A DNA stretch of 64,000 nucleotides, taken from assembly GCA_017561205.1 (NCBI GenBank), contig JAFZDL010000108.1:1-64000 (forward strand), read 5' to 3'. How positions within the stretch are numbered: the stretch's first letter is position 1; every line of letters begins with the position of its first letter. This DNA comes from Oscillospiraceae bacterium (GTDB lineage: Bacteria > Bacillota > Clostridia > Oscillospirales > Oscillospiraceae). The notes below the pieces were generated by a model. The model saw only the letters and a program-made list of their open reading frames with translations. It did not search any database and was not told the origin of the DNA. The translations under genes and the position numbers were made by a program. Below are positions 31,399-40,175 of the stretch, piece by piece.

Positions 31399-32562
31399 TT
31401 GAGAACGAGTATGAAAATGTGGATAGCAGGTTTGCTGGTGCTAGCGCTACTTTTGTCAGTGGGCGCGTTTTTCCTGTTCCGGTACGCGTTTAAGGTCGCA
31501 CAGGCGGACAAATTCGGCTGGAGTAAGATGGCCGGCGCAATCTGCTATTTGGATAAAAACGGAAAGCCCTTGCTGGGCTGGCAGGAGATTGAAGGCAAGC
31601 GGTATTATTTTATCCCCGATGCAGGTATCCGGGCTACCGGATGGATGCAGATCGGCGCCAATCAGTATTACTTTGACGAAAATGGCATTGTGCAAACCGG
31701 TTGGCAGACCGTTTCGGGTAAGGAGTATTACTTCGCCGAGGAAGGACATCTTGTGACCGGCTGGACGGAAGTGGACAATGTTCGGTACTGCTTCGGAAAA
31801 GACGGTATCGCCCTAAAAGGTTGGTTTGAAGATGAAACCGGCAAGTATTATCTCGATGAAAAAGGCAGACCCACTGTGGGTCAGCAGCAGATCGACGATA
31901 AGTGGTACTGGTTCGGTTCGGATGGTCTGCCGGTGGTTGGTTGGATGGAACAGGGCGGAGAGAAATATTATTGCAAGGAAGATGGCGAAATAGCCGTGGG
32001 TCAGGTAGAGATAGACGGCGTGAACCATTTCTTTACATCCAAGGGAAAGTATGTTCTGCTGGTCAATAAAGAAAATCCCGTACCGGATACTTATGAGCTG
32101 AATTTGGTAAGCTATGGTGAATATCAAATGGACGGCGAAGCCAAAGTGGCCCTGGAACAAATGCGTAAAGACTGCGCCTATCCTACGACCATTGATAATA
32201 TCTATCGGTCTAAGGAACAGCAGGAACAAGTGTGGAATTCCGGTGTAAAAAGGCGAATGGCTCTGGGGATGACCAAGCAAGAGGCTGAGATTGAAACTGC
32301 CCGATGGGCAATGACACCCGGCCACAGCGAGCATCAGACCGGTCTTGCGGTGGATCTGTTCGGTTCGGGTGAAGCCCGGAAATGGATGGAAGAGCACTGC
32401 TGGGAGTATGGCTTTATCGTCCGTTATCCCGAGGGTAAAGCGGATTTTACCGGCATTGACTATGAGTATTGGCACTTCCGCTATGTGGGAACTGAGCTTG
32501 CGTTGGAACTGAAAGAACTGGATATGTGCTTGGAAGAATATATGCAAATGCTGACCAAATAA
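31399..32562 (+). CDS. D,D-carboxypeptidase (VanY family) with wall-binding repeats
   Basis: This 387-residue envelope enzyme has an N-terminal signal-anchor helix (about 7-28). Next are about eight aromatic repeats of the choline/glucan-binding type ('GWQEIEGKRYYF', 'GWMQIGANQYYF', about 45-235). A C-terminal peptidase M15/VanY domain follows with 'YRSKEQQ', 'SEHQTGLAVDL' and 'EYWHF' metal and catalytic motifs. It trims terminal D-Ala from peptidoglycan stem peptides. TTG at 31399 lies eight bases after GGAGG; the overlapping ATG at 31384 is part of that site. The repeats suggest it stays on wall polymers. Confidence 0.88.
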   Translation: MRTSMKMWIAGLLVLALLLSVGAFFLFRYAFKVAQADKFGWSKMAGAICYLDKNGKPLLGWQEIEGKRYYFIPDAGIRATGWMQIGANQYYFDENGIVQTGWQTVSGKEYYFAEEGHLVTGWTEVDNVRYCFGKDGIALKGWFEDETGKYYLDEKGRPTVGQQQIDDKWYWFGSDGLPVVGWMEQGGEKYYCKEDGEIAVGQVEIDGVNHFFTSKGKYVLLVNKENPVPDTYELNLVSYGEYQMDGEAKVALEQMRKDCAYPTTIDNIYRSKEQQEQVWNSGVKRRMALGMTKQEAEIETARWAMTPGHSEHQTGLAVDLFGSGEARKWMEEHCWEYGFIVRYPEGKADFTGIDYEYWHFRYVGTELALELKELDMCLEEYMQMLTK

Positions 32563-32572
32563 GGAGACAGAG

Positions 32573-33154
32573 ATGAAGGCGAAAGAATCGATCATCAAGA
32601 CAATTCTGATCGCGCTGACTTGCGCGCTGATTGCTTTGATGGCAGTCGTTTTGCTCAAAGGCTGGATTGACGGCTACTTCGATTCTTTTGAAACCTTATG
32701 GGATTATATTGGTTCCTTTGGCGCGTGGGGCCCCGTTGTTTTGATGGTGTTCCAGATTTTCCAGGTGGTGCTTCCGGTGCTGCCTGGCTTTACGGGCTGC
32801 ATTGTGGGCGCAGCGCTGTTCGGCCCGGTGGTGGGCTTTATAATCAGTTATATCGGTATGTGCGTCGGCTCTATTGCTGCCTACTACTTAGCCAGAAGAT
32901 ATGGCATAAAACTGGTCAGTAAGCTGGTGAAAATGGAAAAGTACGAGAAATGGATCGCCCGGATCAACAAAAGCAAAAGCTATACGGTGTTCCTGTTTGC
33001 CTGTATTGTGCTGCCTGCTGTACCGGATGATTTTCTGTGCTTCTTTTCCGGGCTGGTGGATATGCCTCCCAAGAAATACATTCCCATCATCTTAGCGGGA
33101 AAGCCCTGGTGCATATTGGCTTACTGTATCTTTTCCGCATATTTTATTCCGTAA
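32573..33154 (+). CDS. VTT-domain (TVP38/DedA-like) membrane protein
   Basis: This 193-residue membrane protein has one N-terminal helix (about 9-30), then the VTT (SNARE-associated) core with 'PVLPGFTGCIVGAALFGP' and 'GSIAAYYLARRYG' and a conserved late loop 'PAVPDDFLCFFSGL'. DedA/TVP38 relatives act in lipid or lipid-carrier transport across the membrane. It follows the carboxypeptidase by ten bases, so the two form an envelope operon ended by a terminator at 33,159. Confidence 0.85.
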   Translation: MKAKESIIKTILIALTCALIALMAVVLLKGWIDGYFDSFETLWDYIGSFGAWGPVVLMVFQIFQVVLPVLPGFTGCIVGAALFGPVVGFIISYIGMCVGSIAAYYLARRYGIKLVSKLVKMEKYEKWIARINKSKSYTVFLFACIVLPAVPDDFLCFFSGLVDMPPKKYIPIILAGKPWCILAYCIFSAYFIP

Positions 33155-33157
33155 AAA

Positions 33158-33186
33158 ACGCACACTCCTATGGGAGTGTGCGTTTT
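33158..33186. terminator. Bidirectional terminator
   Basis: CGCACACTCC (33159-33168) pairs with GGAGTGTGCG (33173-33182), with A-rich and T-rich flanks. It lies between the VTT gene and the convergent serine dehydratase. Confidence 0.88.
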
Positions 33187-33189
33187 GCG

Positions 33190-34398
33190 TTATTTCTTAC
33201 GGTGATAGATTTTGGCAAGACCGCCTTCGCTGGTTTCCCGGAAGCGGTGGCTTAAGTTTATGCCGGTTTCGTGCATGGCTCGGCAGACCATATCATAGCT
33301 GATATTTCGGGAGCCGGTGAGGAAATAGCTGAGGTTGCAGGCGTTCATAGCCCGCATGGCGGCTACCGCGTTGCGTTCGATGCAGGGGATCTGCACCAGG
33401 CCGCAGATGGGGTCGCAGGTCAGACCCAAGTGATGCTCCATCGCTACCTCAGCGGCATACTCTACCTGGTCAATATTTTGTCCGTAAAGCTGAGCGAGAG
33501 CTGCCGCCGCCATAGAGCAGGCGGTGCCGATCTCTGCCTGGCAACCACATTCTGCGCCGGAAATAGATGCGTTGCGCTTGGTAAGAGAGCCGATGATGCC
33601 GGCAGTTGCCAAAGCCCGGGCAATGTCCATATCGGAAAAATCCTTGGTATCCTGAGCATATTTAAGGACAGCCGGCAACACACCGCAGGCGCCGCAGGTG
33701 GGGGCGGTTACGATGGTGCCGTTGTCTGCGTTCTGTTCAGCTACCGCATAGGCGTACGCTGCGATTTTTTGAAATTCTTCCACAGCGGGCGCTTTGTCCT
33801 GCACATGTTGGTCGTATAGATACTTGGCCTTCCTCTGTACCCGCAGACCACCGGGCAGCTCCCCGGTGGCGGCAAGGCCGTCGGCGATAGCCTGCTTCAT
33901 CACGTCCCAGATATGCAGGAGAAAATCCCAAATCTCCTCGCCCTCGTTCAGTTCCACATACTCGCTGATGGTGTCGAAATACCGCCATTTGCAGAAGTCT
34001 GCAATCTCAGCAAAGGAATTTTCCGGGTACACCTCCGGGGAGTTAAGAAAATCCTGACCGGGTACGCAAATATCACCGCCGCCGACGGATTCTACCCGCA
34101 AAGTGCCAATCTCGTTGCCATCTTTGAGCGCGAAAAAGTCCATGGTGTTGGGGTGAAAGCCCTCCAAATGCTTCTGGGAAAACACCATTTCCGCAGGCAG
34201 GGGGGACAGCACCTGGCGAATGACCCGGTCTGTGCCGTGGCCAACGCCGGTCTTGCTGAGAGAACCGTAAAGAACCACCCGGAAACCATCAGCCCCCGGG
34301 TGCTGGTCCTTAAAAAGCTGAGCAGCCCGCTCCGGACCCATGGTATGGGAGGAGGAAGGACCTTTACCCACTTTGTATATTTCTTTGATGGATTTCAT
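33190..34398 (-). CDS. sdaA: L-serine ammonia-lyase, single-chain iron-sulfur type
   Basis: This 402-residue enzyme has the beta-domain start 'GKGPSSSHTMGP' and the alpha-domain cysteines ('TCGACGVLP', 'CDPICGLVQIPC') that hold a [4Fe-4S] cluster. It deaminates L-serine to pyruvate and ammonia. ATG at 34398 (MKSIKEIYK) follows GGAGG; the longer frame from 34449 runs back over the promoter. A 17-base-spaced promoter (TTGCAT/TATACT) lies upstream inside a hairpin shared with a small ORF. Confidence 0.93.
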   Translation of the reverse strand: MKSIKEIYKVGKGPSSSHTMGPERAAQLFKDQHPGADGFRVVLYGSLSKTGVGHGTDRVIRQVLSPLPAEMVFSQKHLEGFHPNTMDFFALKDGNEIGTLRVESVGGGDICVPGQDFLNSPEVYPENSFAEIADFCKWRYFDTISEYVELNEGEEIWDFLLHIWDVMKQAIADGLAATGELPGGLRVQRKAKYLYDQHVQDKAPAVEEFQKIAAYAYAVAEQNADNGTIVTAPTCGACGVLPAVLKYAQDTKDFSDMDIARALATAGIIGSLTKRNASISGAECGCQAEIGTACSMAAAALAQLYGQNIDQVEYAAEVAMEHHLGLTCDPICGLVQIPCIERNAVAAMRAMNACNLSYFLTGSRNISYDMVCRAMHETGINLSHRFRETSEGGLAKIYHRKK

Positions 34399-34425
34399 AA
34401 GAAACCTCCGTAATCGTTTGCATAC

Positions 34426-34454
34426 AGTATAGCAAATTTTCAGAGGCAATGCAA
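34426..34454 (-). promoter_or_regulatory. Promoter of the serine dehydratase gene
   Basis: On the minus strand TTGCAT (plus 34449-34454), a 17-base spacer and TATACT (34426-34431) face sdaA. The -35 lies in the stem AGAGGCAATGCA/TGCATTGCCTCT (34442-34474), which also follows the small ORF. Confidence 0.6.
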
Positions 34455-34457
34455 GTG

Positions 34458-34604
34458 CTACTGCATTGCCTCTAAACTCAGTTCCCCGGCTAATTTGAAA
34501 AGGGCATCGCTGAGTACCTGCTCCAAAGAAATGCCTGCGTTTTGTGCGATGCGGGTATAAAAAAGAACCACGGCCGGTTCCAAAAAAACCGTCACTTTCT
34601 CCAT
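34458..34604 (-). CDS. 48-aa small protein upstream of serine dehydratase
   Basis: ATG at 34604 with GGGGGAGG seven bases upstream opens a 48-codon frame ending in TAG inside a stable hairpin. The product ('MEKVTVFLEPAVVLFYTRIA', then 'ISLEQVLSDALFKLAGEL') looks like a ribbon-helix-helix type small DNA-binding or structural protein: one strand followed by two helices. I do not recognise a family. It points the same way as sdaA, and its 3' hairpin contains the sdaA -35 element. Confidence 0.6.
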   Translation of the reverse strand: MEKVTVFLEPAVVLFYTRIAQNAGISLEQVLSDALFKLAGELSLEAMQ

Positions 34605-34717
34605 AGCTGCCTCCCCCAAAAACTGTGGTTCATACTATGCGATTCTGCCGCTGGCGGTGACGGAAAAATCTTGCAAAGGAGATAAGGCTATGGTAGAATA
34701 AGTAAAATCCCTGTATC

Positions 34718-34746
34718 TTGGAATGACTTGACAAATATGCTACAAT
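34718..34746 (+). promoter_or_regulatory. Promoter of proS
   Basis: -35 TTGGAA (34718-34723), 17-base spacer, -10 TACAAT (34741-34746), about 40 bases before the ATG. Confidence 0.6.
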
Positions 34747-34787
34747 AAATAAGTTAAATTTGCAAATTACACAAGAGGTGAAAAGCT

Positions 34788-36224
34788 ATGGCAAAAGAGA
34801 AAAAAGTAGAACAAATTACCGATATGGAGGTCGATTTTGGTCAGTGGTTTACCGACGTCTGCACCAAGGCACAGCTGATCGATTATTCCTCCATTAAGGG
34901 TGTGTTTATTTACCGTCCCTACGGCTATGCCATTTGGGAGAATATTCAGGCAATTATGGATAAGGAGTTCAAAAAGCAGGGCGTTGAGAATGTGTATATG
35001 CCCCTTTTGATTCCCGAAAGCCTGCTGCAGAAGGAGAAGGACCATGTTGAGGGCTTTGCCCCCGAGTGCGCCTGGGTCACTATGGGTGGCGGTGAAAAGC
35101 TGGAAGAGCGCTACGCCATCCGTCCCACCTCCGAGACTCTGTTCTGCGAGCATTGGGCCAATGTGCTGCAGACCCACCGCCAGCTGCCTATGAAGTATAA
35201 CCAGTGGTGCAGCGTGCTGCGTTGGGAGAAGACCTCCCGCCCCTTCCTGCGTCACAGAGAGTTCTTGTGGCAGGAGGGTCACACCATCCACGCTACCGCT
35301 GAGGAAGCAAGAGACTTCACTGAGACTATGCTGAATGTCTATGCCGACTTCTGCGAGAATGTGCTGGCTATGCCCGTTACCCGGGGTCAGAAGACCGACA
35401 AGGAGAAGTTCAACGGCGCTGAGGCTACCTACACCATCGAGTGTATGATGCACGACCGCAAGGCCTTGCAGGCCGGTACTTCCCACTACTTCGGCGACGG
35501 CTTTGCCAAGGCTTTCGGCATTGAATTCACCGACAAAAACAATCAGAAAGTACCGCCCCACGAGACCTCCTGGGGCGTTTCCACCCGTCTCATCGGCGGT
35601 ATCATTATGACCCACGGCGACAATAACGGCCTGGTCCTGCCCCCCAAGATCGCGCCTATCCAGGCAGTGATCCTGCCCATCGCCCAGCACAAGCCCGGCG
35701 TTTTGGAGGGAGCTGAGGCAATTAAGAACCGCCTTGTTGAGGCCGGTTTCCGTGTGAAGCTGGACGATTCCGACAACTCCATGGGCTGGAAGTGCGCCGA
35801 GTACGAAATGAAGGGTGTGCCCCTGCGTGTTGAGTGCGGCCCCCGTGATTTGGAGAACGGCCAGGTTGTCCTGGTTCGCAGAAATGACGGTGAGAAGACC
35901 GTTGTGGCCCTTGAGGATTTGGAAAAGGCCGTTGCCGAGCAGCTGGAGCTGGTGCACCAGGGTATGTTTGCCCGGGCCAAGAAGAACTTAGACGATCATA
36001 TCTACGAGGCCCATTCTTTGGAAGAGGCCAAGGAGCTGCAGGAGAAGAACGGTGGCTTTATCAAGACCATGTGGTGCGGCGAGCTGGAATGCGAGCTGAA
36101 GATGAAGGAAGTAGCCGGAATGTCTTCCCGCTGTATGCCCTTTGCACAGGAGAACCTGGGCGATGTTTGCCCCATTTGTGGCAAGAGAGCCAAGAAGATG
36201 ATCCTCTGGGGCGTTGCTTACTAA
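34788..36224 (+). CDS. proS: Prolyl-tRNA synthetase, type 3 (archaeal-like)
   Basis: This 478-residue class II synthetase has motif 2 '[12 protein letters not shown]', the '[16 protein letters not shown]' segment, and an anticodon-binding domain (about 290-395). The C-terminal zinc-binding extension ('[11 protein letters not shown]') ends in Ala-Tyr, the tail of the type 3 (ProS3) form. It lacks the editing insertion of the bacterial type. It charges tRNA-Pro. It is followed two bases later by a sugar isomerase, so the two may be cotranscribed. Confidence 0.95.
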   Translation: MAKEKKVEQITDMEVDFGQWFTDVCTKAQLIDYSSIKGVFIYRPYGYAIWENIQAIMDKEFKKQGVENVYMPLLIPESLLQKEKDHVEGFAPECAWVTMGGGEKLEERYAIRPTSETLFCEHWANVLQTHRQLPMKYNQWCSVLRWEKTSRPFLRHREFLWQEGHTIHATAEEARDFTETMLNVYADFCENVLAMPVTRGQKTDKEKFNGAEATYTIECMMHDRKALQAGTSHYFGDGFAKAFGIEFTDKNNQKVPPHETSWGVSTRLIGGIIMTHGDNNGLVLPPKIAPIQAVILPIAQHKPGVLEGAEAIKNRLVEAGFRVKLDDSDNSMGWKCAEYEMKGVPLRVECGPRDLENGQVVLVRRNDGEKTVVALEDLEKAVAEQLELVHQGMFARAKKNLDDHIYEAHSLEEAKELQEKNGGFIKTMWCGELECELKMKEVAGMSSRCMPFAQENLGDVCPICGKRAKKMILWGVAY

Positions 36225-36225
36225 T

Positions 36226-37074
36226 ATGAAAAAATTGCTGAAAAGCGCATCCCTGTCTTTGAACTATCGCTCAGCCGGTGACCCCTCTGCGTTTTGCAAA
36301 ACAGGCCTTGCCTTTTTGAAAGATGCCGGATTTGATGCGGCAGAAATGAGCGTGGATGTGTTCCCGGACGACCGGTGGCAGAAACCGGTGGAGCAGGCGG
36401 TGCAGGATGCGGATGCGTTGGGTATTCCCTTTAAGATATGCCACCTTCCTTTCTATATGGACCCGGAACGGGCCTGCGCCGAGAAATGTATTCAGGCGCT
36501 GCGTACTGCTGTGGATAAGGCAAAGGCTTTGGGCGTAGAGTATGCGGTGGTGCATCCCAACACCACAACGATGCCTGTGCGCAGCTTTAACCGGATGGAG
36601 GCGTATGATTTGGTGATGCGCCATCTTTCTCCCGTGGCTGACTATGCGGAAAAAGTCGGTGTGAATCTTGCTGTGGAAAATATGCGATTGGTGCCCGGTA
36701 TTCGGCAATCCCATCGTTATTGCCAGGATGCGGACGAACTTTGTGAGGTGGCAGATGCCCTGGGTATCAGCGTTTGCTGGGATTTCGGTCACGCAAATTT
36801 GGCCGGCTTCAAGCAGTCCGAGGCGCTGGCATATATTGGTAAGCGCTTGAAGGTTCTTCATGTTAACGACAATAATGGCGCGGATGATGACCACCTTGCT
36901 CCCTTTATGGGCAATGTGAACTGGGTGGATGCTATGCACGGCCTGGCACTGGCGGAATTTGACGGCGCATTCAACTACGAGGTGGGCGCAGGCCGGATTC
37001 CGAAAGATCTGCGGAAAGACTTTGCCAAGTATCTTGTAGATGCTGCTGATCAGCTTATGGAATATATCGTATAA
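36226..37074 (+). CDS. Sugar phosphate isomerase/epimerase (AP endonuclease 2 TIM barrel)
   Basis: This 282-residue TIM-barrel protein of the xylose-isomerase-like/AP2Ec superfamily has strand-end residues for a divalent metal site: 'VVHPNTT' (about 107-113), 'AVENMRLVPG', 'CWDFGHANL' and 'LHVNDNNG'. Members interconvert sugars or polyols. The substrate cannot be read from sequence. ATG at 36226 lies two bases after the proS stop, and a strong terminator follows. Confidence 0.82.
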   Translation: MKKLLKSASLSLNYRSAGDPSAFCKTGLAFLKDAGFDAAEMSVDVFPDDRWQKPVEQAVQDADALGIPFKICHLPFYMDPERACAEKCIQALRTAVDKAKALGVEYAVVHPNTTTMPVRSFNRMEAYDLVMRHLSPVADYAEKVGVNLAVENMRLVPGIRQSHRYCQDADELCEVADALGISVCWDFGHANLAGFKQSEALAYIGKRLKVLHVNDNNGADDDHLAPFMGNVNWVDAMHGLALAEFDGAFNYEVGAGRIPKDLRKDFAKYLVDAADQLMEYIV

Positions 37075-37076
37075 AT

Positions 37077-37108
37077 AATAATCGCGTGTCTTTCGACACG
37101 CGATTATT
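37077..37108. terminator. Bidirectional terminator
   Basis: A perfect 14-bp stem AATAATCGCGTGTC/GACACGCGATTATT with TTTC loop lies between two convergent genes. Confidence 0.88.
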
Positions 37109-37116
37109 TGTTGCAA

Positions 37117-37911
37117 TTAGCCACCGTTGGACAGGCGGACGATGTCGCCCACGCCGTCCAGGACCACAGTGGGCCGGTAGGCAAAGGTCTTCAAGGTCTC
37201 CCTGGTGGAGATTCCGGAGAGCACCAGCACTGTGGACATACCGGTTTCCAAGCCGGAGATAATATCCGTATCCATCCGGTCACCAACCATCACCGCCTCG
37301 GCGGAATGGCAGCCCAGCAGCTTTAAGCCTGTACGCATCATCAGCGGGTTGGGCTTGCCGCAGAAATAAGCCTGGGTATTAGTGGCCATCTCAATGGGTG
37401 CGATCAGCGCCCGGCAGGCGGGGGCTATGCCCTTTTCAATGGGGCCGGTCACATCGGAGTTGGTGCCGATCAGCTTAGCGCCGCCCAGCACCAGGTTGGT
37501 GGCCTTGGTGAGGGCTTCCAGAGAATAGGTCTTGCCTTCGCCAACTACCACATAGTCGGGGTTGATATCATTCATAGTGCAGCCAGCTTCGTACAAAGCA
37601 TTCAGCAGGCCTGCTTCGCCAATAGCATATACAGAGCAGCCGGGGCTTTGCTCCTTCAAAAAAGCGGCGGTGGCCAGTGCGCTGGTGTAGAAATGATGCT
37701 CCGGCACATCCAGACCCATCCGGGCCAGCTTCAGTTTCAGCTCGCAGGGAGTGTAGCCGCTGTTGTTGGTGAGGAAGAGATATTCTTTCTTTTCCTTGTT
37801 TAGCCAGTTGATGAATTCAGCCACACCGGGCAGGACGATATTGCCGTGATAGATGACGCCATCCATATCGCAGATGAAGCCTTTTTTCTCGTTAAAATTG
37901 ATTTCTTTCAT
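37117..37911 (-). CDS. HAD-IIA phosphatase, NagD/phosphoglycolate-type
   Basis: This 264-residue haloacid-dehalogenase-type phosphatase has motif I 'CDMDGVIYHG' (about 14-23), motif II 'LTNNSG', the C2 cap typical of subfamily IIA, a Lys in 'GKPNPLMM' (motif III) and 'VGDRMDTDI' (motif IV). Relatives dephosphorylate nucleotides or phosphoglycolate. The true substrate is unknown. AAGGAGGTTACTT precedes the ATG. Confidence 0.88.
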   Translation of the reverse strand: MKEINFNEKKGFICDMDGVIYHGNIVLPGVAEFINWLNKEKKEYLFLTNNSGYTPCELKLKLARMGLDVPEHHFYTSALATAAFLKEQSPGCSVYAIGEAGLLNALYEAGCTMNDINPDYVVVGEGKTYSLEALTKATNLVLGGAKLIGTNSDVTGPIEKGIAPACRALIAPIEMATNTQAYFCGKPNPLMMRTGLKLLGCHSAEAVMVGDRMDTDIISGLETGMSTVLVLSGISTRETLKTFAYRPTVVLDGVGDIVRLSNGG

Positions 37912-38001
37912 AAGTAACCTCCTTGGTACTTTTTCCTTTATGATACTCTAATTACACAAGAATAATAAAACATAATTTTCCAAAGTTGTCAAGTTAAGGA
38001 A

Positions 38002-38030
38002 TTGTGAATTTCTTCTGTTTGTGGTATACT
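38002..38030 (+). promoter_or_regulatory. Promoter of the TIGR01906-like gene
   Basis: -35 TTGTGA (38002-38007), 17-base spacer, -10 TATACT (38025-38030). Confidence 0.6.
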
Positions 38031-38058
38031 GTTCCAAAAGGAAAGGGGGAGTGCGATT

Positions 38059-38694
38059 ATGAAAGGAAAACTGTTGGCAGTTGCAAAAGCGGTGCTGATT
38101 GCGTTGGTGATTTTAAGCGGTGCGATCGCCCTGCCTATTTTGTTCCGGCCTTTCTACTGGTGGCATATTAGGCCTTTGGATATACCATCCTATGTGGGGC
38201 TGAGCGTAAGCCACATCAAGCAGGCTTATGGGGAAATGATGGACTACTGTATGGGCCTGTCTAACACCTTTTCTGTGGGCATTTTGCCTTTTTCAGATTC
38301 CGGCGCGGCCCATTTTGCCGATGTAAGAAATCTATTCATTTTGGATTTGGCGGTGTTGGCGGCTGCCGGCATAGTGTTGGCGGTGCTTTGTGTGATTGAC
38401 CGGAAAAAGCCTGTCTGCCTGGCGGGGCATACCCCTGGATTTTGGAGCGCGATCGGACTGGGTACTGGCTTTTTGGCGGTGGGCGGCCTGGTGGCAATTG
38501 ACTTTGAAAAAGCCTTTACCGTGTTCCACAAAATCTTCTTCCCCGGCAAGGACAACTGGGCGTTCGATATCTACGATGACCCGGTGATCAATATGCTCCC
38601 GGCGGAATTCTTCGCCAACTGCGCCCTTTTGATTTTTGCAGTGATCCTGCTAAGCTGTATTGGACTGCTGATTTATGACCGCAAAAAGAAATAA
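38059..38694 (+). CDS. TIGR01906-family integral membrane protein
   Basis: This 211-residue protein has about four transmembrane helices (about 8-30, 90-112, 130-150, 183-203) and the 'RPFYWWHI' element near residue 32, with an extracytoplasmic segment after it. This matches the TIGR01906 family of Firmicutes membrane proteins, whose function is unknown. The gene stands alone, with its own promoter and a terminator shared with rubrerythrin. Confidence 0.75.
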   Translation: MKGKLLAVAKAVLIALVILSGAIALPILFRPFYWWHIRPLDIPSYVGLSVSHIKQAYGEMMDYCMGLSNTFSVGILPFSDSGAAHFADVRNLFILDLAVLAAAGIVLAVLCVIDRKKPVCLAGHTPGFWSAIGLGTGFLAVGGLVAIDFEKAFTVFHKIFFPGKDNWAFDIYDDPVINMLPAEFFANCALLIFAVILLSCIGLLIYDRKKK

Positions 38695-38728
38695 AAACTG
38701 CCCCTGTGCATGCACAGGGGCAGTTTTT
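38693..38728. terminator. Bidirectional terminator
   Basis: A 36-base perfect palindrome with AAAAACTGCCCCTG on one arm and CAGGGGCAGTTTTT on the other lies between two convergent genes. Confidence 0.9.
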
Positions 38729-38735
38729 GTGAGAA

Positions 38736-39281
38736 TCAATAATTTTCCTTACGGACTTCAAAGAAGGCCTGGGGATGGTTGCAAACGGGGCAAACCTCGG
38801 GAGCCTTGGTGCCGGTGACCAGGTGACCGCAGTTGCGGCACTCCCACATCACGATGCCGGCCTTTTCAAAGACGGCATTGGTTTCCACATTGTGCAGAAG
38901 CGCGCGGTAGCGCTCCTCGTGGGACTTTTCGATGGCAGCGACACCGCGGAACTGCGCAGCCAGAGCGGTGAAGCCCTCTTCCTCAGCTTCCTTGGCCATA
39001 CGGTCGTACATATCGGTCCACTCGTAGTGTTCGCCCTGAGCAGCCTCGATCAGATTCTCGGCGGTGTTGCCCAGCTCGCCCAGAGCCTTGAACCAGAGCT
39101 TTGCATGCTCTTTCTCATTCTCAGCGGTCTGCAGGAACAGAGCGGCGATCTGCTCGTAGCCTGCCTTCTTGGCAACGCTTGCAAAATAAGTGTACTTGTT
39201 GCGAGCTTGGGATTCACCGGCAAAGGCCTCCCACAGGTTCTTTTCGGTTTTTGTACCGGCATAGGGATTTTTCTTTTCCAT
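38736..39281 (-). CDS. rbr: Rubrerythrin (non-haem diiron peroxidase)
   Basis: This 181-residue protein has an N-terminal ferritin-like diiron domain with ExxxxR/ExxH patterns ('FAGESQAR', '[10 protein letters not shown]', 'IEKSHEERY') and a C-terminal rubredoxin domain (CRNCG about 147-151, CPVCN about 164-168). It reduces hydrogen peroxide using rubredoxin electrons, complementing dfx/ahpC elsewhere in the window. Its promoter is TTGACA with a 16-base spacer and TATAAT, one of the strongest seen here, as expected for an abundant stress protein. Confidence 0.95.
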   Translation of the reverse strand: MEKKNPYAGTKTEKNLWEAFAGESQARNKYTYFASVAKKAGYEQIAALFLQTAENEKEHAKLWFKALGELGNTAENLIEAAQGEHYEWTDMYDRMAKEAEEEGFTALAAQFRGVAAIEKSHEERYRALLHNVETNAVFEKAGIVMWECRNCGHLVTGTKAPEVCPVCNHPQAFFEVRKENY

Positions 39282-39316
39282 AATAAAACCTCCGTTGTGT
39301 TTTTTGTGCTGTTTTT

Positions 39317-39344
39317 ATTATACTCTAAAATGAATTGTTGTCAA
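39317..39344 (-). promoter_or_regulatory. Promoter of rubrerythrin
   Basis: On the minus strand TTGACA (plus 39339-39344), a 16-base spacer and TATAAT (39317-39322). Confidence 0.75.
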
Positions 39345-39440
39345 AGGGAAATGTTAACTTTATAGAGTAAATAATGGCAGCATTGGCATATAATATAGGT
39401 GCCACTATACAGCAGCAGGACAAAAAATGATAAAAAGAGA

Positions 39441-39469
39441 TTGAAATTGATAAAAATATGTGTTATAAG
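39441..39469 (+). promoter_or_regulatory. Promoter of the beta-helix / glmM operon
   Basis: -35 TTGAAA (39441-39446), 17-base spacer, -10 TATAAG (39464-39469), about 45 bases before the first ATG. Confidence 0.55.
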
Positions 39470-39513
39470 AAATAGTGTTGTAAATTGCGGCAAATAAAAG
39501 ACTTGGAGGTTCT

Positions 39514-40173
39514 ATGTATTCCATTTCTGAGATGTACGATCTGACCCATACAAAGGCGGCTGAATACCTGGGCGGCTTTACCTACCCCTGGGAGGCGCTG
39601 AAGGGTATTAAAGATATGATTTTGACTCTGGGTCCCACTTTGGGAAGTGATTATGCCCAGGTGTCCGAGGGCGTTTGGGTGCACAATACCGCAAAGGTAG
39701 CGCCTACGGCTTATTTGGGCGCCCCTTGCATCATCGGCGCGGATACCGAGGTGCGCCATTGCGCGTTTATCCGGGGTTCTGCACTGGTGGGTGATGGCTG
39801 CGTGGTGGGCAACTCCGTGGAGCTGAAAAATGTGATCATTTTTGACAGCGTGCAGGTGCCCCACTACAATTATGTGGGCGACAGCATTCTGGGCTATAAG
39901 TCTCATATGGGCGCTGGCTCTATCACATCCAATGTAAAGTCTGATAAGACTTTGGTGGTGATCAAGTCTGAGCCTCACATTGAGACCCAGCAGAAGAAAG
40001 TGGGCGCGCTTTTGGGTGACTTCGTAGAAGTGGGCTGCAATAGCGTACTCAATCCCGGCACTGTGATCGGCAGACACAGCAATGTGTACCCGCTGTCCTG
40101 CGTCCGGGGTATCGTTCCGGCAAATTCTATCTACAAAACCGGCGGCGTGATCGTTGCCAAGGAGGAATACTGA
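39514..40173 (+). CDS. Left-handed beta-helix protein, GlmU-like C-terminal part
   Basis: This 219-residue protein is mostly hexapeptide repeats (about 55-200, 'GAPCIIGADTEVRHCAFIRG') of the sugar-nucleotide acyltransferase type, with a short helical N-terminus and no nucleotidyltransferase domain. Homologues are annotated as UDP-GlcNAc pyrophosphorylase-related. It is followed two bases later by a phosphoglucosamine mutase, so a role in amino-sugar nucleotide supply (for example N-acetylation of an amino-sugar phosphate) is likely but inferred. Confidence 0.78.
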   Translation: MYSISEMYDLTHTKAAEYLGGFTYPWEALKGIKDMILTLGPTLGSDYAQVSEGVWVHNTAKVAPTAYLGAPCIIGADTEVRHCAFIRGSALVGDGCVVGNSVELKNVIIFDSVQVPHYNYVGDSILGYKSHMGAGSITSNVKSDKTLVVIKSEPHIETQQKKVGALLGDFVEVGCNSVLNPGTVIGRHSNVYPLSCVRGIVPANSIYKTGGVIVAKEEY

Positions 40174-40175
40174 TT

